Shown: positions 15,915 through 23,371 of the stretch, piece by piece
Numbering within the stretch: position 1 is the first letter of the stretch
Layout of the letters: the number at the start of each line of letters is the position of its first letter
From: Pontibacter burrus
Lineage (GTDB): Bacteria > Bacteroidota > Bacteroidia > Cytophagales > Hymenobacteraceae
Length of the DNA: 64,000 bases
Direction: 5' to 3'
Assembly: GCF_010686685.1 (NCBI RefSeq)
Contig: NZ_JAAGWD010000004.1
Coordinates: forward strand, 186,001-250,000
Notes under the pieces: model-generated
The model's database searches: none
Seen by the model: the letters and a program-made list of their open reading frames with translations, nothing else
What the model was told of the DNA's origin: nothing
Program-made: the position numbers and the translations under genes

Positions 15915-18086
15915 TTATTGTTGCGTAGCTGGTTTCAGGTTATCTTCCAGGTATTGAGTTACTTTTCGCATCAGGTGCACGCGGTCTTTGCCACGTACGT
16001 TATGCGCATGTCCCGGATACACAAAGTAATCCAGCAATACACCTTCATCCACCGCTTTTTTCAGGAACGCCAAGCTGTGCTGCCATACTACTACGTCATC
16101 TACGGTACCATGTATCATCAGTAGTTTACCTTTCAGGTTCTTTACGTGGTTCAGCAGGTTGGCATTTTTATAGCCTTCCGGGTTTTGCTCCGGTGAGTCC
16201 ATGTAGCGCTCGGTGTACATTATTTCGTAGTAATTCCAGTCGATAACCGGACCACCGGCCACGCCTACTTTAAAAGTCTCTGGCGATTTCAGCATCAGCG
16301 TAGTAGTCATAAAGCCACCGAAGCTCCAGCCATGTATGCCTAAGCGGTTGGCATCAACATACGGCAACGATTTCAGGTACTCCACACCGCGCAGCTGGTC
16401 TGCCATTTCTACAGTGCCCAGCTGGCGGAACGTAGCCTGTTCGAATTCAAGGCCGCGACCGGAAGTTCCACGTGGGTCTAAGGTAAACACGATGTAGCCT
16501 TTCTGCGCCATTAACTGCATCCAAAGGTTAGCGCCACCCATCCAGCTGTTAGTTACCAGTTGCAGGTGCGGACCGCCATACACATACACCACTACCGGGT
16601 ATTTCTTGTTTTTGTCAAAGTTTGGAGGCGTAATCATGCGGGTATACAGGTCGGTGCCGTCTTCAGCTTTAATCGGGAAAATAGTAACTTCGCCAAGTGC
16701 ATAATCAGCTACCGGGTTCTTGGCATTCAGCAGTGTTTGCGCTACTTTCCCATCTTTGCTGCTGATCACCCAGATCTTGCGTGGCGTTACCTGGCTGCTA
16801 TAGTTGTCCAGGATATAGTTGCCGTTCGGGCTAAGCGTAGCATTGTGGGTACCGCTTCCTTGCGATAAGCGTGTGCTCTTGCCATTGCTCAGGTCAACGC
16901 TATAAAAGTGGCGCTCCAGTGGGCCTTCGCCAGTTGAGCTATAGTATAGTTTCTTGCCATCTTTACTGAAACCAAGTACATCCGTAATCATCCAGTCGCC
17001 TTTTGTAAGCGTTCTGATCTCTTTGCCATTAACATCATATAAGTACAGGTGGTCGAAACCGGTTCGCTCGCTTACTCTTACAAACTGGTTCGGCTTGCCA
17101 GGCACGAAGTACAAACCTTTCTCAGGCTCCACATACTTGGCGTGTTTCTCTTCCAGCAGCGTCTTCACAAATTCGCCAGTAGTTGCATCGTACTGGTTTA
17201 ATTTCATATGGTTCTGGTCGCGGTTAACGACAGCAATGTAAATGTGCTTTTCGTCGGGGCTCCAGGTAATGTTAGTCAGGTATTGCTCGGCAGGTTCGCC
17301 GGTTTTCAGGAAGGTAGTCTGCTTGGTAGCCGTGTTGTAAACACCAACTGTTACGTGGTGACTTTTGCCGCCAGCCATCGGGTATTTAATGTTGTTCAAC
17401 TTGGCAGGAAGCGGGGCAACATCTACCAGTGGGTAATCCGTTACCATGGTCTGGTCCATGCGGTAAAATGCCAGGTTCTTGCCGGTAGGCGACCAGAACG
17501 TACCTTTTGAAATACCAAACTCAGAGCGGTGTGCTGCCTGGCCATTAACTATCCCTTCGTTCTTTTCATTTGTAACGGCTACATCTGCAGCACCCGGAAG
17601 CGAAATATACAAGTTGTTACCTTTGGTATAAGCCACGCGCTGTTTGGTTGGGTCCAGTTCTGCATTCTCAGCATCAGCAGCATACGTGGTAACGATAGTT
17701 GCTTTGCCGGTTTTCAGGTTATAGTTAAAGATTTTGCCTTGCATGTTCAGCACTAGTGTGTTGGCATCGCTCCACTGCACCATCGGGAAGCTTTTCACTT
17801 CTTTTCCGCCTGCCGCCTGAATTGCCGAGCTCAGCTTATCAACAGTAAGTATAGTGTTGTGCTTCGTCGATTTCGCGTTGCCACGTACGAGTGCATTGTC
17901 TTTAACATAGGTAAAGTCGTCGGAGCCTGCTACCCAGTTAAGCTGACGGAGGTTTTCTGGTTGAAGCGCCGGGTTAATAATGGCATCTTCCATGGTCAGC
18001 ATTTTGTCCTGGGCCTGCAACTGCAGCGAAACTACAGCCAGCAGAAGGGTAAAGACCAGACCTTTTAAGCGGTTATAAAGGATCAT
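15915..18086 (-). CDS. Dipeptidyl peptidase IV-like S9B serine peptidase
   Basis: A 723-residue exported enzyme with a signal peptide (about 1-25), an N-terminal beta-propeller (DPPIV_N, about 95-440) and a C-terminal alpha/beta-hydrolase domain. The catalytic triad is visible: S588 in GWSFGGF, D664 in HGTVDDVV and H695 in GHAHN. It removes X-Pro or X-Ala dipeptides from peptide N-termini in the periplasm. A TATTTTTG box on the minus strand (18152-18159) with TTG 17 bp upstream is a plausible promoter. It is monocistronic. Confidence 0.93.
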   Translation of the reverse strand: MILYNRLKGLVFTLLLAVVSLQLQAQDKMLTMEDAIINPALQPENLRQLNWVAGSDDFTYVKDNALVRGNAKSTKHNTILTVDKLSSAIQAAGGKEVKSFPMVQWSDANTLVLNMQGKIFNYNLKTGKATIVTTYAADAENAELDPTKQRVAYTKGNNLYISLPGAADVAVTNEKNEGIVNGQAAHRSEFGISKGTFWSPTGKNLAFYRMDQTMVTDYPLVDVAPLPAKLNNIKYPMAGGKSHHVTVGVYNTATKQTTFLKTGEPAEQYLTNITWSPDEKHIYIAVVNRDQNHMKLNQYDATTGEFVKTLLEEKHAKYVEPEKGLYFVPGKPNQFVRVSERTGFDHLYLYDVNGKEIRTLTKGDWMITDVLGFSKDGKKLYYSSTGEGPLERHFYSVDLSNGKSTRLSQGSGTHNATLSPNGNYILDNYSSQVTPRKIWVISSKDGKVAQTLLNAKNPVADYALGEVTIFPIKAEDGTDLYTRMITPPNFDKNKKYPVVVYVYGGPHLQLVTNSWMGGANLWMQLMAQKGYIVFTLDPRGTSGRGLEFEQATFRQLGTVEMADQLRGVEYLKSLPYVDANRLGIHGWSFGGFMTTTLMLKSPETFKVGVAGGPVIDWNYYEIMYTERYMDSPEQNPEGYKNANLLNHVKNLKGKLLMIHGTVDDVVVWQHSLAFLKKAVDEGVLLDYFVYPGHAHNVRGKDRVHLMRKVTQYLEDNLKPATQQ

Positions 18087-18329
18087 CAGAGTGAATTGGT
18101 TGGTTGTGAAATCGTAATAATATGCAAGAAAACAGTATTCTGGCTAAAGAGCAAAAATAGAGCCTTTTATGCTTAACAAGGTGCTGAAACTATAGTTCAG
18201 GTTGTTGCTTTTGCAGGAATTATAAACTGTTCCGGATTGTTAAAAACTATAGTTTAAGCAGCCGGCATAAGTGGATTTATACTTGAGAATCTGCTTCATA
18301 AAGTGCTGTATAGTTCGTAATTTTGTGCT

Positions 18330-18611
18330 ATGAATACGGAGAGAGAAATTTTACATCAGGAAGATGTTGCGGTGCTGGAAGAAAATACCGACCTGCGCCA
18401 GCTGATCGTTTTTAATGATGACGTGAATACTTTCGACCACGTGATCGAGACCCTTATAAAAGTATGCGGCCACACGGCGGAACAAGCAGAGCAATGTACG
18501 CTACTGATCCACTACAAAGGCAAGTGTACGGTTAAAATGGGCTCGTACGAGGAGTTGGCAGGTATGTGCACTACGCTGCACCAAAAATCGCTTTCTGCGG
18601 ATATTCAGTAA
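18330..18611 (+). CDS. clpS: ClpS, adaptor of the ClpAP/ClpCP protease
   Basis: The 93-residue protein shows the ClpS core: LIVFNDDVNTFDHVIETLIK, CGHTAEQAEQCTLLIHYKGK and the C-terminal helix. ClpS hands N-degron substrates to the Clp ATPase and blocks others. The D-D-V-N-T motif that contacts the N-terminal residue of substrates is intact. It lies 9 bp before recR; the two likely share a transcript. A TAATTTTG box at 18318-18325, only 4 bp from the ATG, could be a -7 element giving a nearly leaderless message. Confidence 0.93.
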   Translation: MNTEREILHQEDVAVLEENTDLRQLIVFNDDVNTFDHVIETLIKVCGHTAEQAEQCTLLIHYKGKCTVKMGSYEELAGMCTTLHQKSLSADIQ

Positions 18612-18617
18612 GGAGGT
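18609..18617 (+). promoter_or_regulatory. Strong Shine-Dalgarno before recR
   Basis: TAAGGAGGT overlaps the clpS stop and ends 3 bp before the recR ATG. Such a full anti-16S match is rare in this window, where most genes have no purine-rich site. Confidence 0.6.
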
Positions 18618-18620
18618 TAA

Positions 18621-19235
18621 ATGGAGTTTCCGTCGAAGCTGATAGAAAATGCCGTGGAAGAGCTGGCCAAGCTGCCCGGTGTAGGAAAAAAAACGGCCCT
18701 GCGCTTAGCGCTGCACCTGCTCAAACATGAATCGGAAGACACGTTTCTGCTAGCCGAGTCGCTGGTGAAGATGCGTACTGAAGTAAAACATTGCAAGCAG
18801 TGCCATAACATCTCGGATACCGAAGTTTGCGGTATCTGCTCTAATCCATTGCGTGATCGTAGCCTGCTTTGTGTGGTAAGCGATATTCGGGATGTGATTG
18901 CGATTGAGAATACGGCTCAGTACAAAGGTTTGTACCATGTGTTGGGTGGTGTTATTTCGCCTTTAGAAGGTGTTGGTCCATCGGATCTGCACATAGATAG
19001 TTTGCTGGAACGCTTGCTGCCAAACACAGAGGTAAAAGAAGTGCTGATGGCGATCAGTCCGACGATGGAAGGCGACACCACCGCCTTTTACCTGACCCGC
19101 AAACTACGCGATCACCAGAACCTGAAGATCACAACAATTGCTCGTGGTGTACCGGTTGGTGGTGAGTTGGAGTATACTGATGAGATTACCTTAGGCCGAA
19201 GTATAGTTGAAAGAACTGCTTACGGTAGAGCGTAA
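18621..19235 (+). CDS. recR: RecR recombination mediator
   Basis: A 204-residue protein of standard RecR length. The N-terminal helix-hairpin-helix is LAKLPGVGKKTALRLALHLL; the four-cysteine zinc site is C58, C61, C70 and C73 (CKQC...CGIC); the Toprim domain holds LCVVSDIRDVIAIE and ISPTMEGDTTAFYL; a Walker-B-like end closes it. RecR acts with RecO (and RecF) to load RecA on gapped DNA. It is co-transcribed with clpS and ends in a terminator. Confidence 0.96.
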   Translation: MEFPSKLIENAVEELAKLPGVGKKTALRLALHLLKHESEDTFLLAESLVKMRTEVKHCKQCHNISDTEVCGICSNPLRDRSLLCVVSDIRDVIAIENTAQYKGLYHVLGGVISPLEGVGPSDLHIDSLLERLLPNTEVKEVLMAISPTMEGDTTAFYLTRKLRDHQNLKITTIARGVPVGGELEYTDEITLGRSIVERTAYGRA

Positions 19236-19255
19236 GTTTTAATTTAAGAATATGG

Positions 19256-19286
19256 AAGGGATACAGCTATAGTTGTATCCTTTTTT
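19256..19286 (+). terminator. Intrinsic terminator after recR
   Basis: Stem GGATACA / TGTATCC with an 8-nt loop that contains CTATAG, followed by TTTTTT; 20 bp after the recR stop. Confidence 0.75.
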
Positions 19287-19298
19287 ATTGTTCATCCT

Positions 19299-19925
19299 TC
19301 GTCATGACGAGCCTAGTCGAGACATCTTATATATCCTCCACTTTATTGTCATTTCGAACGCAGTAAGAAATCTATCTCAAATTAAAGTTGTAGCTATAGT
19401 TCTATTGTTGGTTATAATTTCCACTTGCCACTAGCAGCTTGTGCTATAGTTACCTCTGATCCTGGGAGCTCAACCAGCCTACCGTTTTATAGTTGCTTTG
19501 GAGCGCTCACGGCCGCGAGGCCCCGTCTTCGGGCATCGCGCTGCTGCCTTCTTGCTACCCTCGCTGTGCTCGTGTTGCCTGACGCCACCGCAACAAGTCA
19601 AAGGCGCTCAACCCAAAGACTGAGATCCTTCGATAGCTAATCTATAGTTTGTTGAGTGGCTATAGTTGCATTGCTTTTCCGTGGTCATAGTTCCGAGGGG
19701 CAGGCTGCGCCCGCCTGTTCGTGGTCTGTAACTATAGAACGACAGCTCATACTATGAGCAGAGACAAAGATTGTCCCCTTGAGGGGACTACAGGGGTGTC
19801 AATTCAGTAACTATAGAACGACAGCTCATACTATAGTAGTAGCAAAAAGTCCCCCTTTGAAGGGGGCGAAGGAGGATAACTCACCCCTACTATAAAACGA
19901 TAGTTCCAACTATAGCATAACCCGA
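19299..19925 (+). repeat. Composite intergenic repeat, copy B
   Basis: Two GTCAT...TCGA boxes (19301, 19347), the conserved core (19458 to about 19740) and two C-rich hairpins (about 19774-19798, 19850-19875). The core keeps GGCC-GCGA-GGCC and CCCG-TCTT-CGGG hairpins and the CAAAGACTGA strip. Its third hairpin is CAGGC (19701-19705) with GCCTG (19713-19717), where copy A has CAGGT/ACCTG. A short segment, ACTATAGAACGACAGCTCAT, occurs twice (about 19732 and 19810). Confidence 0.8.
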
Positions 19926-20043
19926 AAACACATATAATTTACTAATCTGCAGTCCAGACAAATCTAAAAACCTCCTAAATCACTTTCCAGAACAACTTTT
20001 TAACTCTCCTTCAGCACATCATGATAAAGATCATTAAAATTTA

Positions 20044-20075
20044 TTTGGACTGATTCTAAATAGTAATTACATTTG
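20044..20075 (+). promoter_or_regulatory. Bacteroidota-type promoter
   Basis: TTTG (20044-20047), 20-bp spacer, TACATTTG (20068-20075): exact fit to TTTG / TAnnTTTG. The start codon at 20083 lies 7 bp downstream, so the leader is very short. Confidence 0.75.
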
Positions 20076-20082
20076 TGTCATC

Positions 20083-20466
20083 ATGAATCAGCCACAAGTG
20101 AACCCAGGGGGAACGGTGCAGAAAACACAAACGATGCAGGAGATTTTTACGACTGAAAGCGGTGCTGTATACCAATGCGATAAGCGCAACAGAATATTTG
20201 TTGATTTTGCCGGATCTGTTACCGCCTATAAAATAGATGCCTTTCTTCGTCTGAAAAAAGCAGTAGACAGCATCGACCTGAGCTCTATGGCGAACAATAC
20301 CGATCGTTGCTCTGATTATGAGTTGATTACACTTTGCGGTTGCGACAGAATGTATGTGTTAAGCCTGCCTGAAGTTTACAATTTTAAGGAGTTGCTGAGC
20401 GGTGCCCGCTTTGTGCTGGAATTGAATAGCATGCTGCACGAATGCCTGTACGCACAGGTTGCATAA
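20083..20466 (+). CDS. DUF6686-like small protein
   Basis: A 127-residue cytoplasmic protein. The segments AVYQCDKRNRIFVDFAGSV, LITLCGCDRMYVLSLPEV and LLSGARFVLELNSMLHECLY match what I recall of the Bacteroidota family DUF6686. Four cysteines (in YQCDK, DRCSD, LCGCD) hint at metal or redox chemistry, but no known site is formed. It has its own promoter and terminator and is followed by ferritin on the same strand. Function unknown. Confidence 0.7.
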   Translation: MNQPQVNPGGTVQKTQTMQEIFTTESGAVYQCDKRNRIFVDFAGSVTAYKIDAFLRLKKAVDSIDLSSMANNTDRCSDYELITLCGCDRMYVLSLPEVYNFKELLSGARFVLELNSMLHECLYAQVA

Positions 20467-20493
20467 CACAAGCTATAGTTATAGCTAGTTGAT

Positions 20494-20520
20494 AAGCACA
20501 GGTTTACCTGTGCTTTTTTA
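20494..20520 (+). terminator. Intrinsic terminator after DUF6686-like gene
   Basis: Stem AAGCACAGG / CCTGTGCTT with a 4-nt loop, followed by T-run; 28 bp after the stop. Confidence 0.8.
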
Positions 20521-20638
20521 TTTAGACTGCTTCCATATTTCCTGCGCAGGCTTCCATATCTGAACATATTGTGCTATTTTAAGTATGAATAAAGGATGCC
20601 CCAGTGCATATAACATCAGATAAATAGCCCTAAACCCT

Positions 20639-21175
20639 ATGAAGGACTTATTGCGACTAAGAACCTCACTTACCGAGGAAATTGAAAAAGTGCTTAACGA
20701 GCAGATCAAAATGGAAGCAGATGCCTCGGCCATGTACCTGGCCATGAGTGCCTGGTGCGACCGCAATGGTTTCGACTTTAGCGCCGGATATTTTAAAAAA
20801 CAATCAGACGAAGAGCGTGAGCATATGCTACGTTTATTCAAATATGTATCGGATATGGGCGGCCGTGCTGTGTCGCCGGACGTAACCGGTGTGCAGATCG
20901 AGTTCGAATCGTTCAGAAGCGTATTTGAGCAGGCCCTGCAGCAGGAAATTGCCGTAACGCAGTCGTTTAACCGTATTGCCGACCGCTGTCAGAAATCGAA
21001 GGATTATGTGACGTTCACGTTCCTGCAGTGGTTCCTGAAAGAACAGATAGAAGAAGAATATGTAGCACGCCGCGCGCTGGAACTGTTCGATGTGATTGGC
21101 GAAGAAGGTACCGGCCAGTATGAAATTGATAAGCGTATACCAAAAATTACCTACGAAGACACATACGAAGGCTAA
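20639..21175 (+). CDS. Ferritin (non-heme iron storage)
   Basis: A 178-residue four-helix protein. The ferroxidase ligands fit E26 (QIKMEADAS), E59 and H62 (SDEEREHM), a second-helix Glu in LQQEIAVTQSFN, and E in QWFLKEQIEEEY. These match bacterial FtnA-type ferritins, which oxidise Fe(II) and store the mineral inside a 24-mer. The start is the ATG at 20639; an upstream ATG (20585) gives only 12 codons. A bidirectional terminator separates it from a 2Fe-2S gene. Confidence 0.95.
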   Translation: MKDLLRLRTSLTEEIEKVLNEQIKMEADASAMYLAMSAWCDRNGFDFSAGYFKKQSDEEREHMLRLFKYVSDMGGRAVSPDVTGVQIEFESFRSVFEQALQQEIAVTQSFNRIADRCQKSKDYVTFTFLQWFLKEQIEEEYVARRALELFDVIGEEGTGQYEIDKRIPKITYEDTYEG

Positions 21176-21199
21176 ACCATTATTTAGAACTAATTATAA

Positions 21200-21236
21200 A
21201 AGCAGCGCCTTTGGAGATAAACCAAAGGCGCTGCTT
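21200..21236. terminator. Bidirectional terminator between ferritin and 2Fe-2S genes
   Basis: 15-bp perfect stem AAGCAGCGCCTTTGG / CCAAAGGCGCTGCTT, 7-nt loop, T-rich on the plus side; serves two convergent genes. Confidence 0.9.
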
Positions 21237-21243
21237 CTTTTAT

Positions 21244-21531
21244 TTAGGCTGGATTATCAGGATTGTTTAAAATATGATCTTTAAAAGCCTGCTTGGCCAT
21301 ATGTTCGGTGGTGTGGTGCATCCAGTAGTTGTCTGGCTGAAAACACATGACAGGAGCAAAATCGCAGCGGTCGGTGCATTCGGTTTTAACTACTTCTACG
21401 CGCCCTTTCAAGCCCATATCTTTTATAAGTTCACGCAGTGCTTTTCCGTTTTCTTTACCGCCCTTCTTTTTGCATTTGCTCCCCGTGCACACATAAATCA
21501 CTTTTTCGGGTGTCTGAAAGTCTTTGCTCAT
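21244..21531 (-). CDS. Thioredoxin-like [2Fe-2S] ferredoxin
   Basis: A 95-residue protein with cysteines C15, C20, C52 and C56 spaced as in thioredoxin-fold 2Fe-2S ferredoxins (VCTGSKCKKKGG ... TECTDRCDFAPVMCFQPDN). These carry electrons or serve as a NuoE-like module in the cytoplasm. The partner enzyme is not nearby. Proximity to ferritin may be chance, as the two are convergent. Confidence 0.9.
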   Translation of the reverse strand: MSKDFQTPEKVIYVCTGSKCKKKGGKENGKALRELIKDMGLKGRVEVVKTECTDRCDFAPVMCFQPDNYWMHHTTEHMAKQAFKDHILNNPDNPA

Positions 21532-21610
21532 GTAGTAGTTTAAGTTCTTGTAATGTCTCTATACACAATTACGGCAGAAAAGGATAAAAATCTATAGTTT
21601 ACCAGTTGCA

Positions 21611-22396
21611 CTACTTTTCCTGTTCCGGCACGCTACCTACATTTTTCAATTTTATCTGCCCGTCTACAGATTTTACCTTATTGGTCTGGATCAGCTTGCC
21701 ATCTCTTTTACCAATACCTCCCTTGCCCGGTTTGCCATCTCTACCATAAATACCGCCCTTTGTAACGATAAAGATGTTGTTTTTGCCCTTTGAATTATTA
21801 AAAATAGGTATGAAGTTATTCGTGCTGTATTCCAATTCGATGTCCCCACCATTGCCGCCGTTAAAGCCGGTGGTAGCATTTGTGCCATCTGTGCCCAATT
21901 GTTCGGGACTATTTTCAACAACTCTGATTGTTTTACCGTCCGGCTCTTTAATAAAACTTACTTTGCTATACTCTTTTATACCTTTTGCGCCATTCTTTCC
22001 TTGTAACCCGTTTCCACCTTGCCCACCCCGAGTGTCAATAGTCAGACTTCCGACTTTATCAAAATGTATGGTTATTTTTAAATCCCCTCCATTCTGCCCT
22101 GCGCTGCCGGAAATCTTTTCATTCGCATCTAAACCATCTGCACCTTTTGAGGATATTGTGCAGTTTTCACCAATGATAGCCATATCCGCATTGAGTATCC
22201 CTGCCTTCTCCGGAGAGAACCGAATCGTAGCCTTGTCTTGCATAATGAGTGTATCAACGATCAGCGAATTCTCAGGCCCAACTATATAAACCTCCTTCTC
22301 TTTAATTTCGAGTCTGGTAAGTTTTGTAGTTTGTGCACCCGCCTGCAGGCTCAGAAACAGTAAAATAATAGCGGGTAATGAGATCCTGGTTTTCAT
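21611..22396 (-). CDS. Secreted collagen-like glycine-rich protein, copy 2
   Basis: A 261-residue exported protein (signal peptide about 1-22). After a short beta domain (KLTRLEIKEKEVYIVGPENS, LIMQDKATIRFSPEKA) come Gly-x-x stretches (GSAGQNGGD, GGQGGNGLQGKNGAKG, GTDGTNATTGFNGGNGG, GRDGKPGKGGIGK). It is paralogous along its full length to the gene just upstream: TDGTNATTGF and PIFNNSKGKN are identical. The two are tandem, 46 bp apart, and likely one operon. The Gly-rich runs are too irregular for a true triple helix; function unknown. Confidence 0.75.
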   Translation of the reverse strand: MKTRISLPAIILLFLSLQAGAQTTKLTRLEIKEKEVYIVGPENSLIVDTLIMQDKATIRFSPEKAGILNADMAIIGENCTISSKGADGLDANEKISGSAGQNGGDLKITIHFDKVGSLTIDTRGGQGGNGLQGKNGAKGIKEYSKVSFIKEPDGKTIRVVENSPEQLGTDGTNATTGFNGGNGGDIELEYSTNNFIPIFNNSKGKNNIFIVTKGGIYGRDGKPGKGGIGKRDGKLIQTNKVKSVDGQIKLKNVGSVPEQEK

Positions 22397-22442
22397 AAGC
22401 TGCTGTGTTTGCGTGAGGTAATAAAATTGACAAATCTGCTCT

Positions 22443-23222
22443 CTATAAAGTAATGCTTTCTACTTTCTCTATTCTTAACTCCCCATCAAATGTTTTATAA
22501 GTAGCTACTTCAATCAGTCTGCCATCCATGCTTCCAAGTCCACCTTTACCTGGTCTACCATTCCTCCCAGGATTGCCCGCACTATTTTCTATCATTATCC
22601 TGTTCTTCCCTTTTGAGTTATTAAAGATTGGAACGAAGCCATTAGTGCTGTAAATTAGCTGGATATTGCCGCCAAAGCCTCCTGCAAAACCAGTGGTTGC
22701 ATTTGTGCCATCCGTGCCAAGCTTTGGAGGAATAAACACTGTTTCGATAGTGTATTTGCCGTCCGGGCCTTTCACAGCTCGTTGCTCAGTACGTTCAGGC
22801 TCGCCTTTGGCCCCATTACTACCATTTTTGCCGTTTCCGCCTTTACCACCCCTTGTGTCAATTGTTAAGCTACCTACCTCGTTTAGATACATAATTAAAA
22901 CCAGGTCGCCACCATCCTGCCCGGGAGAACCTGAGCTCTCCTTATTGGCATCTTCACCGTTCATGCCTCTTGATGAAAAAGTACATTTATTGCCGATGTA
23001 CGCCACATTTGCCTGTAGTATACTTTGTGTGGCTGGTGAGAATTTTATAGTTGATTTATCGTGCATGATCAATGTATCGACCAGCAGCATGTTGGTAGGG
23101 CCAACTATAAATATTTCCTTTCCTTTGAGTTCCAGTTTTGAGATTCTATTGTTTTGTGACAGCGCTGGTGCACTGAGCAACAACGAGAAGCAAAGAAGTG
23201 AGAGGGTAGAGTTTGTCTTCAT
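22443..23222 (-). CDS. Secreted collagen-like glycine-rich protein, copy 1
   Basis: A 259-residue exported protein, first gene of the tandem pair (signal peptide about 1-22). It shares the layout of its neighbour: RISKLELKGKEIFIVGPTNM, LIMHDKSTIKFSPAT, then GSPGQDGGD, GGKGGNGKNGSNGAKGEPE, GTDGTNATTGFAGGFGG and GRNGRPGKGGLGS. Identity between copies is strongest around the Gly-rich blocks. Surface or periplasmic structural role is a guess only. Confidence 0.75.
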   Translation of the reverse strand: MKTNSTLSLLCFSLLLSAPALSQNNRISKLELKGKEIFIVGPTNMLLVDTLIMHDKSTIKFSPATQSILQANVAYIGNKCTFSSRGMNGEDANKESSGSPGQDGGDLVLIMYLNEVGSLTIDTRGGKGGNGKNGSNGAKGEPERTEQRAVKGPDGKYTIETVFIPPKLGTDGTNATTGFAGGFGGNIQLIYSTNGFVPIFNNSKGKNRIMIENSAGNPGRNGRPGKGGLGSMDGRLIEVATYKTFDGELRIEKVESITL

Positions 23223-23371
23223 AGAGTAGGTCTAAATGTGTAATATTCATAGCAATAATATTGCCAAATCTGAATATTCTGATTTCTATAGAGTGACGTC
23301 CCCTCAAATTAAACTATTCTCAGTATATTTCATCTAAGCAATACAAACTAATCTTATACCCATAAACTGAC

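Larger units (their letters stand above)
19236..20082. other. Gene-free stretch with terminator, composite repeat copy B and promoter
   Basis: This 847-bp gap holds the recR terminator (19256), copy B of the composite repeat (19299-19925) and the promoter of the next gene (20044-20075). About 110 bp between repeat and promoter (19930-20040) show nothing recognisable. Confidence 0.75.
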
